A DNA stretch of 60,640 nucleotides from the NCBI GenBank assembly GCA_041915365.1, contig JAYSBP010000014.1:1-60640 (forward strand), in the 5' to 3' direction. A model generated the notes under the pieces. The model did not search any database, was not told the origin of the DNA, and worked only from the letters and a program-made list of their open reading frames with translations. This DNA comes from UBA6016 sp041915365 (GTDB lineage: Bacteria > Campylobacterota > Campylobacteria > Campylobacterales > UBA6016). Below, piece after piece: positions 1 through 8,670 of this stretch. The stretch's first letter is position 1; every line of letters begins with the position of its first letter. The translations under genes were made by a program, and so were the position numbers.

Positions 1-1304
1 AGCTCCACCTGTGAGACGTATGATATTTTTATCCCGTTTTCATATGCAAATAAAAGCTTTGCGGCCTGATACACCGATAAGATGTCAAGCTCTCTCTCCT
101 CCAGTATCTGCACCCTTTTTGTTCCGTACATTACCTTGTTGCGAACATTTACAAAATCAATCTCGTCTATACTCTCGCTGCCTCTCTTGAGTGCGCTTAT
201 TGCAGCTTCGTTTACTAGATTTGCTATCGCCGCACCTGAAAAACCGGCTGTTTTTCTGGCAAGAGACGAGATGTCTAGAGTGTGTGTCTTATGTTTGAGG
301 TATATCCTCAAAATCTCTTCTCGGCCTTTCACATTCGGCAACTCCACAAATACTCGCCTGTCAAATCTACCGGCACGTAGCAAAGCCTCGTCCAATACTT
401 CTATTTTATTTGTTGCGGCTATCACGATAACACCGTTTGAGCCTTCAAAGCCGTCCATCTCGACTAGCAATTGGTTTAGCGTAGCCTCTCTCTCGCCAGA
501 GCCTGAGCCACTCCTGCTCTTTCCTATCGCATCTATCTCATCTATAAAAATGATAGAAGGGGCTTTTTTCTTTGCGGCGGCAAAAAGCTCGCTCACTCTC
601 TTCGCTCCAACGCCAACATACAGCTCCACAAAAGTGGCCGCACTCTTATAAAAAAAAGGTACCCCGGCCTCGCCTGCCACGGCTCTTGCGAGAAGGGTTT
701 TACCAACCCCTGGGGAGCCGACCAGCAAAACACCTTTTGGCATGTGTATATTTTTTGATTTAAATAGTTTTGGATTTTTCAAAAACTCAACAACTTCAAT
801 CAGCTCGCCCTTTGCCTCGTCGACTCCAGCTATATCCGTAAACTTCAACGGGCTCTTTATCTCATACGCCAACTCTTTTGGCATCTCATCACCGCCCCTT
901 GCTGCAGAAGCCTTGATGACGCCGTAAGCTGCACGCTTATTGAGGTAGCTACTGGCAATTTTCCAAATGAGCATAAAAGCAGAAAGAGACACTACAGAAA
1001 ACAGCAAAAATGGTACAAAATCAAAGCTATGCTCTATCGGCAAACTAGCCAGCACAAGCTCTTCAGCCTTATCTGTTTTTGGTACGGAGTAGACGACATC
1101 CGCTGAATAAAGATATATGTACTTGCCGCTAGATACGGCTTTGCTCACCTCTTTCGCGACGAGGAGCGAATTTAATTTATCATAATTTATAAGAACGGAG
1201 TTGTCTCGTAGTGCGGCATAAAGACCCAGTATAATAAAAATAAATGAAGAAACGGCAATAACGCCAAGCGGTTTTTTGTGACGCGACAAAAACTCTCTAA
1301 TCAT
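1..1304 (-). CDS. FtsH-like membrane AAA+ ATPase, lacks zinc-protease motif (partial)
   Basis: Partial: the 3' end lies outside the window, and 434 codons are visible. There are two N-terminal membrane segments (about residues 12-31 and 95-115) flanking a short periplasmic part, as in FtsH. The AAA+ domain follows, with Walker A GSPGVGKT (196-203), Walker B IIFIDEIDAIG and the second region of homology RAGRFDR. Where FtsH proteases carry HEAGH, this protein reads YQAAK (residues 412-416, bases 57-71), so it is probably not a zinc protease. It may be the second FtsH-like paralogue of Campylobacterota (HP0286/Cj1005c type, from memory), acting as a membrane unfoldase. The ATG overlaps the mscS stop by 8 nt (ATGATTAG), which suggests translational coupling. 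Confidence 0.88.
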   Translation of the reverse strand, partial: MIREFLSRHKKPLGVIAVSSFIFIILGLYAALRDNSVLINYDKLNSLLVAKEVSKAVSSGKYIYLYSADVVYSVPKTDKAEELVLASLPIEHSFDFVPFLLFSVVSLSAFMLIWKIASSYLNKRAAYGVIKASAARGGDEMPKELAYEIKSPLKFTDIAGVDEAKGELIEVVEFLKNPKLFKSKNIHMPKGVLLVGSPGVGKTLLARAVAGEAGVPFFYKSAATFVELYVGVGAKRVSELFAAAKKKAPSIIFIDEIDAIGKSRSGSGSGEREATLNQLLVEMDGFEGSNGVIVIAATNKIEVLDEALLRAGRFDRRVFVELPNVKGREEILRIYLKHKTHTLDISSLARKTAGFSGAAIANLVNEAAISALKRGSESIDEIDFVNVRNKVMYGTKRVQILEERELDILSVYQAAKLLFAYENGIKISYVSQVE

Positions 1305-2781
1305 TTTTTCTCAAATCCTCATTAATAACGATAGAAGTCGTCGGGAATGCTATCTTGACCCTGTCGCTCTCTTTTATGCTAGAGAGCAAATCTTTTGAAA
1401 CGACGCTTTTTGTTTTTAGTATGGAAAAAGAGTGCGTAGGGTACCAGACCGATATAGCTACGCCGTTTTCTTCTACAAAGCTAAATATTCTAGGCTCGGT
1501 ATTTACCTCGCCGAAACTATATTTTGCCCTCATGCGTCTAATTGAGCGCTCCGTTAGTTTTGAAAATACTTTACTATGTCTTACGGCAACATCCGTAGCT
1601 ATGCGGATTGCCTCATCCACGTCCGAATCAAATGTTACTCGTATGTTTACATTGTCCCACACCGTAGTAAGACCTGAGTGTGAATAGTTCAAAAATATAT
1701 GGGTAAATATGTAGTTATTAGGAACGAACACTATTCTTCCCGCTCTTTTATTTTTGGAGTAACTAATGAGTGAAACCTCTTCATACAATGTGATTGTAAG
1801 GAGGGAAATGTCGATAATATCGCCGAGAATCTCCACACCCTCTTTGGAGGATATTTTTACCCTATCACCGACTTTGATAGCGCCACCAAACACAATTGCC
1901 AACCACCCAAGCAAGCTCATAAACCAGTCTTTCATCGCAATAGCGATACCGGCCGAGGCAAAACCTAGGATAGTTACCAAGTAGCCTACGTCATTAATAT
2001 AAGAAAACAGCAAAATTAGCACTATCAGGGCGATTGTTACGATATTGACCGTTTTGGCTAGTATGTATGCTCTCTCATGGCTTGCAATCGAGTATTTTTT
2101 TATCATTATTTTTGAGAAAATAGATACCGCTAGGATACCGAGGATGACTAGCATGATGTTAAACAGCTTCATCATTTGGTATTTAATATCTATCTGCAGC
2201 TTTTGCGTCTCTTCGTTTGCTTTTGCCTTGAAGGCTTCTATATTTTTTGTAAATTCTATTTTTTCAATTTTCAGACGTGCTAGCGCCGTACTTTCAAGCT
2301 CAATCTTTTTTTTCAGCTCGTCTATTTCGGATAAAGAGTCTTTGTCGCCCCTTTGTTTTAATAGTTCAACAAGCTGTGTATTTAAATCGTTTCTTTCGAT
2401 AAGGGCGTCGTTTAGTCTCTCGAGTTCTGATATTCTCGTGTCGTAAATATCTTTTTTTGAAGATGTTTCCTTGATAAATGAGAGCGCCCCAAAAACTCCA
2501 AATGGACTCTCCACCTTTGGAACGTGACTTATATCTTCGACTTTTATCAGTTCGCCGAATATTGCCCTTTTTGGCTCTCCCAAAGTTTTAAAATCAACGT
2601 ATCTTTTATTCCAGATATTTTTTTGCAGACCATCGTCTATCGACGCTATTTTCCCTTTTGTATTGCTGATGTTTTGCTCAAGAGCGGCGATGTCACCCTC
2701 TGATAGCTCTTTTTTTTGCTTTGCGTCGGCAAATATCGTAAGAACAAGAAGTAAAGATAAAATCCTAAGCCAAAAACTCAT
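1297..2781 (-). CDS. MscS-family mechanosensitive ion channel
   Basis: A 494-residue protein. A signal peptide (first ~20 residues, ending FADA) leads into a periplasmic coiled coil rich in E, K and L (about 20-195). Three membrane segments follow (about 205-305), then the MscS pore helix and beta domain (GFASAGIAIAMKDW, then GAIKVGDRVKI). The family opens under membrane tension to release solutes during hypo-osmotic shock. The start has SD GGAAG 6 nt upstream and overlaps the 3' end of aroB by 17 nt. The aroB/mscS/FtsH-like neighbourhood matches H. pylori HP0283-HP0286, except that the MiaB-like gene I remember between mscS and the FtsH-like gene is missing here. Confidence 0.92.
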   Translation of the reverse strand: MSFWLRILSLLLVLTIFADAKQKKELSEGDIAALEQNISNTKGKIASIDDGLQKNIWNKRYVDFKTLGEPKRAIFGELIKVEDISHVPKVESPFGVFGALSFIKETSSKKDIYDTRISELERLNDALIERNDLNTQLVELLKQRGDKDSLSEIDELKKKIELESTALARLKIEKIEFTKNIEAFKAKANEETQKLQIDIKYQMMKLFNIMLVILGILAVSIFSKIMIKKYSIASHERAYILAKTVNIVTIALIVLILLFSYINDVGYLVTILGFASAGIAIAMKDWFMSLLGWLAIVFGGAIKVGDRVKISSKEGVEILGDIIDISLLTITLYEEVSLISYSKNKRAGRIVFVPNNYIFTHIFLNYSHSGLTTVWDNVNIRVTFDSDVDEAIRIATDVAVRHSKVFSKLTERSIRRMRAKYSFGEVNTEPRIFSFVEENGVAISVWYPTHSFSILKTKSVVSKDLLSSIKESDRVKIAFPTTSIVINEDLRKND

Positions 2782-3811
2782 TTAAAGCTTCCATCACTAT
2801 ATTTTTTGGGGTATCTTTGATTATTTCGTAAGAGCCGATGCCGTTTGGAATAATAAACTTTATCGTACCTTCTTTTGTTTTTTTGTCAAGGAAAAACTTA
2901 TCATAAAAAGCCTCGGTATCCTTGATAGCGTAACTTATTGGAAGATTGTACGCCAACAGGAGATTTTTTACCTCGTTTGCTTCGTCCGTGCTTATCTTTC
3001 CAAGCCTAACGGCAAGAGCGTTTGCCATCACCATACCGATAGCCACGGCCTCCCCGTGCAAGTATCCAGTATAATTGGTCTCGCTCTCGATGACATGAGC
3101 AAAAGTATGTCCGTAGTTTAGCACCGCTCGCACTCCGTGCTCTTTTTCGTCTTGTGCCACAACGGAAGCTTTTAGCTCTACACTTTTTGCAACCGCTTTT
3201 AATAATGCGTCTTTATCGGCTCTTAGATTTGCGCTTTTCAAAAATTCAAAAAAATCTTTGTCGAACATCACCGCCATCTTTACTATCTCGGCAACTCCAG
3301 CCGCAAACTCCCTATCAGGCAGTGTCTCAAAAAAACGAGGGTCGATATAAACCCTTTTTGGCTGGTAAAAAGCCCCGACGAGATTTTTGCCGTATTTGTT
3401 ATTAACCCCTGTTTTACCACCGACACTCGCATCTACACAGCTCAAAAGAGTGGTCGGTATCTGAATAAAATTGCATCCTCTCTCATAAATAGAAGCCGCA
3501 AATCCTGTCATATCGCCAATAACACCGCCACCAAAGGCTATAAGATATGAGCTTCTATCAAGTCTGTTTTCAAAACAAACAGCGAGTATATCCTCGATTG
3601 TGCCGATATTTTTGTACTCTTCTCCATCAGGCACGGTAGCTATACATAGCTCGTCTGCGTCAACAACGCTCCTCAAATACTCCAAATGTAGTCCAGCGAC
3701 CGTCGGGTTGGTGACGATACAAGCTTTTTTGAATCGCATCGTTTTTAGCGGCGCTATCTCAACGTCATAGCTATCGTCTACAGTTTTTTTGAGGTCAACA
3801 TTGATTTTCAT
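2765..3811 (-). CDS. aroB: 3-dehydroquinate synthase
   Basis: This enzyme converts DAHP to 3-dehydroquinate, the second step of the shikimate pathway, using NAD and a divalent metal in the cytoplasm. Diagnostic motifs are FGGGVIGDMTGF, the lysine/glycine stretch ASVGGKTGVN, and metal-ligand regions around HGEAVAIGM and NYGHTFAHVIE. At 348 residues it is normal for the family. I chose the ATG at 3811 (MKINVDL) because AAAGGAT lies just upstream; a longer in-frame start at 3835 would overlap the preceding gene. It lies 13 nt after the COG3400-type gene and overlaps mscS, so the three probably form one transcript. Confidence 0.95.
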   Translation of the reverse strand: MKINVDLKKTVDDSYDVEIAPLKTMRFKKACIVTNPTVAGLHLEYLRSVVDADELCIATVPDGEEYKNIGTIEDILAVCFENRLDRSSYLIAFGGGVIGDMTGFAASIYERGCNFIQIPTTLLSCVDASVGGKTGVNNKYGKNLVGAFYQPKRVYIDPRFFETLPDREFAAGVAEIVKMAVMFDKDFFEFLKSANLRADKDALLKAVAKSVELKASVVAQDEKEHGVRAVLNYGHTFAHVIESETNYTGYLHGEAVAIGMVMANALAVRLGKISTDEANEVKNLLLAYNLPISYAIKDTEAFYDKFFLDKKTKEGTIKFIIPNGIGSYEIIKDTPKNIVMEALNEFLA

Positions 3812-3824
3812 CTTTATCCTTTTA

Positions 3825-5240
3825 TCACATATCACTTATAGGTATAAACAACTGGTGGCTGTCTCTCAAAAGAGCAAAAAGCCCGCTACTGGCAGGCGTA
3901 ATGAAATATTTTAGCTTAAACGAGACTTGCTCTTCTGTAAACGGCAAAAACTGTATGAAGTTGCCAAACCCCCTATATTCTCTGAAAAAGTTTTTGGACT
4001 CTTTTTTGAGCTCAAGCTTCACCCCATAGACATCCGAAAGCGACATATAATGCTCAGATATACTATTTTTGTCGCTCTCTTCAGGGTCATATTGATAGAG
4101 CTTCAAAGCTAGTTTTAACTGCAAAGATAAGTCAAAAAACACATAAGATATTTTTTCCAAATCAGGGTCGTTTGTAGCCACAAGCGCAGAATATGAACCG
4201 TCAAAAAGCCTCTGTTTGCCAAATTTTAACACCGGTTTTTTGAGAGCGAATAACGTCTTTTTTAACTCTCCGACAAACATATCTTTGTCACATAACACAA
4301 AACCTATATTATATTTTTTTACGTCGTTTTTGATGATTTCACTAGCGTCGCCGATACGGTAATCAAACTCAACTATAACATCATCAACACAAATTGAGCG
4401 CAAATAGTTAAGGACAGATGATGAATTGATGTTAAAGGCTTTTATGAAGAGCTTTTTGTTGTTCAATTTTTCATGCAAACTAAGCGAATCCGCAACGATT
4501 CTTCTTACTTTTGCTTCACTCATTATCGAGGTATCAAGAGATAAATACAAGTTTGCGCCAAACGGCTGCGGGAAGTGCCCTATTTCGCTTTTTATCGCTT
4601 TGTAGACGTCTTTTAGGATATTTGGCTGGCCGACCAGTATTAGCTCGTCTTGAGGGCGTATCATTGTCGATTGCTTCGGAAGTATCAGCTGTTCATTTCT
4701 ATATATTGCCGCTATTTTCCAGTTTTTTTGCTCTATGTGTGAGATATGGCGAAATACGTATTTGCTTCCGTATGGAACCATTACCTCCATTATCTCGCCT
4801 TGCCCTTTGCCGATATTTTGAGCTATTAGCGGCATGTGAGGCATGAAGCTCATAAGGGCATTTGAAAGTACGTCTTTAGTGTTGATTGTTTTTAGTTTTA
4901 GAGCTTCGATAAATTCGGCTGGAAGCTCCTCGCTATCGAGAACTACTATGGACGCCCCCATATTCTCCTCTCTAACAAGCGAGGCTACGACTTTGGTATC
5001 AGCCATATCGTCAAGAGCCACGAATACAACCCTAGCCTCCTTGAGAGACAATGCTTTTAGTTTATGCTCGCTGGTCGGGTCAAATACTTTTACGGAGCAG
5101 TTTCTGGGTAGTTGTAGCTCACCATCGGGCTCATCGCAAAGCGCAATTTCAAAAAAAATAGAGTCGCCGGAGGCATTGCTTAGCCTCTGCAAAAATCTGT
5201 TTGCGACATTGCCTCCAGCGATAACTACTATCTTTTGCAT
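3825..5240 (-). CDS. TrkA-domain protein (COG3400-like)
   Basis: A 471-residue cytosolic protein. It begins with a Rossmann fold (KIVVIAGGNVANRFLQRL) typical of TrkA-N/RCK nucleotide-binding domains. A TrkA-C-like segment follows around residues 150-215, including IRPQDELILVGQP. The C-terminal half (about 220-471) has no motif I recognise. There are no membrane segments. Homologues sit beside aroB in H. pylori and C. jejuni (HP0282/Cj1009 region, from memory). A role in gating or regulating potassium or other ion transport is the obvious guess from the domain, but no transporter gene adjoins it apart from mscS two genes downstream. Confidence 0.82.
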   Translation of the reverse strand: MQKIVVIAGGNVANRFLQRLSNASGDSIFFEIALCDEPDGELQLPRNCSVKVFDPTSEHKLKALSLKEARVVFVALDDMADTKVVASLVREENMGASIVVLDSEELPAEFIEALKLKTINTKDVLSNALMSFMPHMPLIAQNIGKGQGEIMEVMVPYGSKYVFRHISHIEQKNWKIAAIYRNEQLILPKQSTMIRPQDELILVGQPNILKDVYKAIKSEIGHFPQPFGANLYLSLDTSIMSEAKVRRIVADSLSLHEKLNNKKLFIKAFNINSSSVLNYLRSICVDDVIVEFDYRIGDASEIIKNDVKKYNIGFVLCDKDMFVGELKKTLFALKKPVLKFGKQRLFDGSYSALVATNDPDLEKISYVFFDLSLQLKLALKLYQYDPEESDKNSISEHYMSLSDVYGVKLELKKESKNFFREYRGFGNFIQFLPFTEEQVSFKLKYFITPASSGLFALLRDSHQLFIPISDM

Positions 5241-5423
5241 ACTTTTTTAGCCCTTTAGATTAAGGCGAAAATTATAGCAAAAAAGGACTACAGGCAAACG
5301 GCTACGTATGCGCAACCTTCATAACAAAGTACGTTCAAATAGATACAAAGCTCGAAAGAGATGCTAATTTGCAGTTTGTGAATTAAGGTTTTGTTGATGA
5401 GAAAGTAATTTTTGTAATAAAAG

Positions 5424-5452
5424 TTGACAATAAAAATTTTGTCAGATAAAAT
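5424..5452 (+). promoter_or_regulatory. Sigma-70 promoter of the ATPase pair
   Basis: TTGACA (5424-5429), a 17-nt spacer and TAAAAT (5447-5452) make a near-consensus promoter. Transcription would start near 5459, giving a leader of about 23 nt. The SD AAGGA (5471-5475) lies 6 nt before the ATG at 5482. Both core elements are embedded in palindromes (see the two operator entries), which points to tight repression. Confidence 0.7.
5425..5444. promoter_or_regulatory. Palindromic operator copy 1, over -35 and spacer
   Basis: A 20-bp dyad with arms TGACAA...TTGTCA allowing one outer mismatch (TGACAATAAA / AATTTTGTCA). It covers five bases of the -35 box and most of the spacer. It is identical to copy 2 at 18 of 20 positions; only positions 11-12 differ (AA versus TT). 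The two centres are 27 bp apart. The binding factor is unknown. Confidence 0.6.
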
Positions 5453-5471
5453 GACAATAAATTTTTTGTCA
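5452..5471. promoter_or_regulatory. Palindromic operator copy 2, from -10 to SD
   Basis: The second 20-bp dyad (TGACAATAAA / TTTTTTGTCA) begins on the last base of the -10 box, covers the likely transcription start, and ends on the first base of the SD. A protein bound here would block initiation. Two copies 27 bp apart suggest cooperative binding by dimers. Confidence 0.6.
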
Positions 5472-5481
5472 AGGATAGAAA

Positions 5482-6648
5482 ATGCAAAATTGTGTCGGTC
5501 AAGCCGTTAGGGGTAACAACTTTTGGAAAAGAGAAAATGAACTTGCCGCAATATGGAGTGCTATAGAGACGGGCAGCCATATTTTACTTGCCGCACCGAG
5601 GCGTGTTGGCAAAACATCTATTATGTTTCATCTACAAGACAACCCGCTTGAAGGATATGCTGTCGTTTATCTCGATATTGAGTCGGCGGATAGTGAAAAT
5701 GAATTTTGGAGAAAGCTGTTTAATGCTTTGACGGAGGAGGAGTTTGCAAATAGACTCAAGACATACTCAAAAGCGGCTCTCGAAAAACTAAAAAATATAA
5801 AAATAAAGAAAATATCGACATCAGGTGTAGAGTTTGACGATAGTGATGAGCTGAATTATTACGCCATCTTCGAAAATTTTATCAAAGAGCTGGATAGTGA
5901 TAGAAAAATAGTCATAATGATTGACGAGTTCGCCCAGACAGTTGAAAATATCATCAAATACGATACGGCAAAAAGTGCGGAAAGCTTTTTGAATGCAAAC
6001 AGGGCATTGAGGCAAAATCCAAAAATATCATCCAAAGTCGCATTTGTATATGCGGGTTCTATCGGGCTTGAAAGTGTTGTTGGCAAAATAGGGGCTACAA
6101 AACTCATCAATGACCTCAATAGTATAAAAGTGCTGCCGCTTGACGCTGATGAGGCTACTATTTTTACTTTGGAGCTACTCAAATGGGTTGGGCTTAAAGC
6201 AGATGAGGCAGTAGTAGCTTTTATGCTCGAAAAAATAGAATGGCTAATACCGTTTTATATTCAGCTTATCGTTCAAGAACTCAAAACACTTAGTAGACAA
6301 ACATGCAAAGCAGGCATTGAAAACTCCGACATAGACGCCGCAATAAATAAAGCCATTGAGCATAAAAATCACTTTGACCACTGGCAAAGCAAGCTCAAAG
6401 AGGGCTTTGATAAAAATCAATACCTTTTTGCAAAAGAGATTTTGAATATAGCATCCGAAAACAGCACAATAAGCTCGTCAGAGATAAGCAACCTTGCCGC
6501 AAAACACGACTTAGACCAAGACGACGCAAAAGAGGCGATTCACTCTTTGGTATATGATGGCTATATCAATAATAACGACAATGCGAAAGTATATAGATTT
6601 AACTCTCCAATCCTTAGAATTTGGTGGAATAAATATGTCGCAAATTAA
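5482..6648 (+). CDS. P-loop ATPase with C-terminal winged helix (COG1672-like)
   Basis: A 388-residue cytosolic STAND-like/archaeal-type ATPase. Walker A is APRRVGKTS (38-46), Walker B is KIVIMIDEF (142-150), and a sensor-1-like strand VAFVYAGSIG lies near residue 188. The C-terminus is a winged-helix region ending in the pattern NSPILRIWWNKYV, which recurs in this ATPase group. The substrate is unknown; relatives are often accessory genes of obscure function. The start is well supported (SD AAGGA, 6 nt spacing). It overlaps the second ATPase gene by 14 nt, so the two are translated together. Orientation opposite to the upstream genes and the private promoter suggest an acquired module. Confidence 0.85.
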   Translation: MQNCVGQAVRGNNFWKRENELAAIWSAIETGSHILLAAPRRVGKTSIMFHLQDNPLEGYAVVYLDIESADSENEFWRKLFNALTEEEFANRLKTYSKAALEKLKNIKIKKISTSGVEFDDSDELNYYAIFENFIKELDSDRKIVIMIDEFAQTVENIIKYDTAKSAESFLNANRALRQNPKISSKVAFVYAGSIGLESVVGKIGATKLINDLNSIKVLPLDADEATIFTLELLKWVGLKADEAVVAFMLEKIEWLIPFYIQLIVQELKTLSRQTCKAGIENSDIDAAINKAIEHKNHFDHWQSKLKEGFDKNQYLFAKEILNIASENSTISSSEISNLAAKHDLDQDDAKEAIHSLVYDGYINNNDNAKVYRFNSPILRIWWNKYVAN

Positions 6649-8653
6649 CTACGCAAGATACAAATACACCCCTGACGAGATAGAAGAAAAAGAGTTTTTG
6701 GCGAGATTTGTCGTTAGAAATGATATTTTTGAAGATATATTTCAGGACATACAATCGTCAGATTATTCAAAACCAACACAGCACTATATATTTGTCGGAC
6801 AAAGAGGGCAAGGCAAAACTACGCTTCTTCGCAAAATACAGATAGAAGTCGCAAAAGATAAGAAGCTATCCAAGTTTTTATTGCCAGTCAAATTTGCCGA
6901 GGAGCAGTACCAGATACGCTCGTTATGCAGGCTATGGGAGGAGGTGGCTGATTATTTGCAATCTATTTACGGCAGTATATTTGGAGATATACTTGATGAG
7001 ATGGAAAAGTCTTTTGACGATGACGATTATGACCTCAAATGCTTCTCTATATTAGAAAATGCCGTAAAAGCAAAAAGCAAAAAGCTACTCCTTCTCATAG
7101 ATAACATAGACGAGCTACTAGGTAAGCTAAGCGACAAGGAGCAAAGAAGGCTTCGTGAGATACTGCTAACATCTTCTATGTTTCGTATCATCGGCGGCTC
7201 TACGAAGATGATAGAGCAGCATCACGACTACGGGAAGCCTTTTTATCAGTTTTTTAAAATTGTCAAGCTGACGGGATTTAACAAAGAAGGGACGCTAACT
7301 TTTCTAAGAGCCATCGGCAAAGGTGTGCAAAAAAAACAGATAGAAAAAGTTATCAAAAACAACCCGCAAAAAATAGAGACCCTAAGACAGCTAACTGGTG
7401 GGGTGCCTAGAACACTTGTGATTTTGTTTGATATTTTGGTGCGTGACGAGGGAAGCGCTTTTGATGATTTGCTAAAGATACTAGACGATGTAACACCGCT
7501 GTACAAGCACAGGATGGACGACCTGCCGCCGCAACTCCAAGACATAGTCCATACGATAGCGATAAACTGGGACGGTATGCTAACCAAAGATATAGCCAAA
7601 AAGACGAAACTGGATGGTAAAGCCGTATCTGCACAGCTAAAACAGCTTGAAAAATATGAGCTAGTAGAGTCGGAATCAGTTGGCAAAAACAAAATCTACA
7701 AAATCAAAGAGCGGTTTTTTAATATCTGGTATCTGATGCGTTTTGGACGCAAAAAAGATAGGCAGAGAGTGGAGTGGCTTGTGAGATTTTTGGAGAGTTG
7801 GTGCTCTACTGATGAGCTTGAGGCGAGAGCCAAAAAGCTTGCTGGCTCAATAAAGCAAGGCAAAGTAACTCCAAATCATGCATTTTTTATGACAGAGGCT
7901 TTGGGTTATCTCGGAATTGAAATGGAGCACTCCTTGAAGTCCGTTACCAAAGAATTTCTTGTAAACAAAAAATCACCATTGGCAAACGAACTATCAATGA
8001 GTGATGAAGAGTGTGATGCGAAAGCAACAGAAGCTATTGTGAATGGGGACAGTGATGCTGCCTTGCGATTATTTAAGCGGATCAAAAAACCATCCAACAG
8101 TGTCATATCTCTCGTGAGAGACATGGAGTTTCTTAACAATGCATATAGTCTCAATGTTCAACAAGCCGAAAGTGGAGATGCCAAAGCAATGGAAGCTATT
8201 GCAATTGTAAGTTTTGCAAATCAAAGAAATCCAGTGCAAACATTAAAATATGCCCGAATGGCATATCAAAATAGTATTAACAAGACTAGTGTGGTACAAG
8301 TTTATACTTTTGCCTTGCTTTGGAATGATGAGTTTTTGGAAAGTTTTGAAAAATTTGCAGAAGCTATGAATTTTGAAACTGATATTGATAAAGATAGATT
8401 CGCTGGTATATATCTATATTTTTTAATTGCAAAAGAACAGTATTATCAGGCGAAAAAGTTTTTTGAAATACCTAAATATGAATTGAAAGAAAAATATAAA
8501 CCTATATGGTACGCCTTGATGACACTAATGAAAGATGAGTTTCCGGAAGAGATAAAAAAGATGGGAAGCGAGCTTCAAGAAAGTGTCGATGATGCGCTAC
8601 GTACTATCAAGCAATATAAAAAATGGTATTCGATAGATAAAGCAGAGGTATAA
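6635..8653 (+). CDS. P-loop ATPase with winged helix and helical-repeat tail
   Basis: A 672-residue protein starting at ATG 6635, 9 nt after GGTGGA and inside the 3' end of the first ATPase gene. Walker A is GQRGQGKTT (55-63) and Walker B is LLLLIDNIDE (151-160). A strand IIGGSTKM follows, then a winged helix around 330-400 ending in FFNIWYLMRFG, the counterpart of the first protein's RIWW ending. The remaining 270 residues are helical and look like degenerate TPR/Sel1 repeats, a likely sensing or protein-binding part. The last 700 bases look more AT-rich than the ATPase half. Architecture (ATPase, winged helix, repeats) resembles STAND signalling proteins, but no effector domain is visible in either gene. 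Confidence 0.82.
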   Translation: MSQINYARYKYTPDEIEEKEFLARFVVRNDIFEDIFQDIQSSDYSKPTQHYIFVGQRGQGKTTLLRKIQIEVAKDKKLSKFLLPVKFAEEQYQIRSLCRLWEEVADYLQSIYGSIFGDILDEMEKSFDDDDYDLKCFSILENAVKAKSKKLLLLIDNIDELLGKLSDKEQRRLREILLTSSMFRIIGGSTKMIEQHHDYGKPFYQFFKIVKLTGFNKEGTLTFLRAIGKGVQKKQIEKVIKNNPQKIETLRQLTGGVPRTLVILFDILVRDEGSAFDDLLKILDDVTPLYKHRMDDLPPQLQDIVHTIAINWDGMLTKDIAKKTKLDGKAVSAQLKQLEKYELVESESVGKNKIYKIKERFFNIWYLMRFGRKKDRQRVEWLVRFLESWCSTDELEARAKKLAGSIKQGKVTPNHAFFMTEALGYLGIEMEHSLKSVTKEFLVNKKSPLANELSMSDEECDAKATEAIVNGDSDAALRLFKRIKKPSNSVISLVRDMEFLNNAYSLNVQQAESGDAKAMEAIAIVSFANQRNPVQTLKYARMAYQNSINKTSVVQVYTFALLWNDEFLESFEKFAEAMNFETDIDKDRFAGIYLYFLIAKEQYYQAKKFFEIPKYELKEKYKPIWYALMTLMKDEFPEEIKKMGSELQESVDDALRTIKQYKKWYSIDKAEV

Positions 8654-8664
8654 TCGCCTCTGCT
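8641..8664. terminator. Possible bidirectional terminator hairpin
   Basis: Perfect 8-bp stem AGCAGAGG / CCTCTGCT with an 8-nt loop that holds the stop codon of the second ATPase gene. It lies between convergent genes. The following T content is poor on both strands, so termination strength is uncertain. Confidence 0.45.
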
Positions 8665-8670
8665 CAAATG

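Noticed and set aside
82..651. A 189-codon plus-strand frame opposite the FtsH-like gene
   Set aside because: The minus strand carries intact Walker and SRH motifs over the same bases, so this frame is a shadow.
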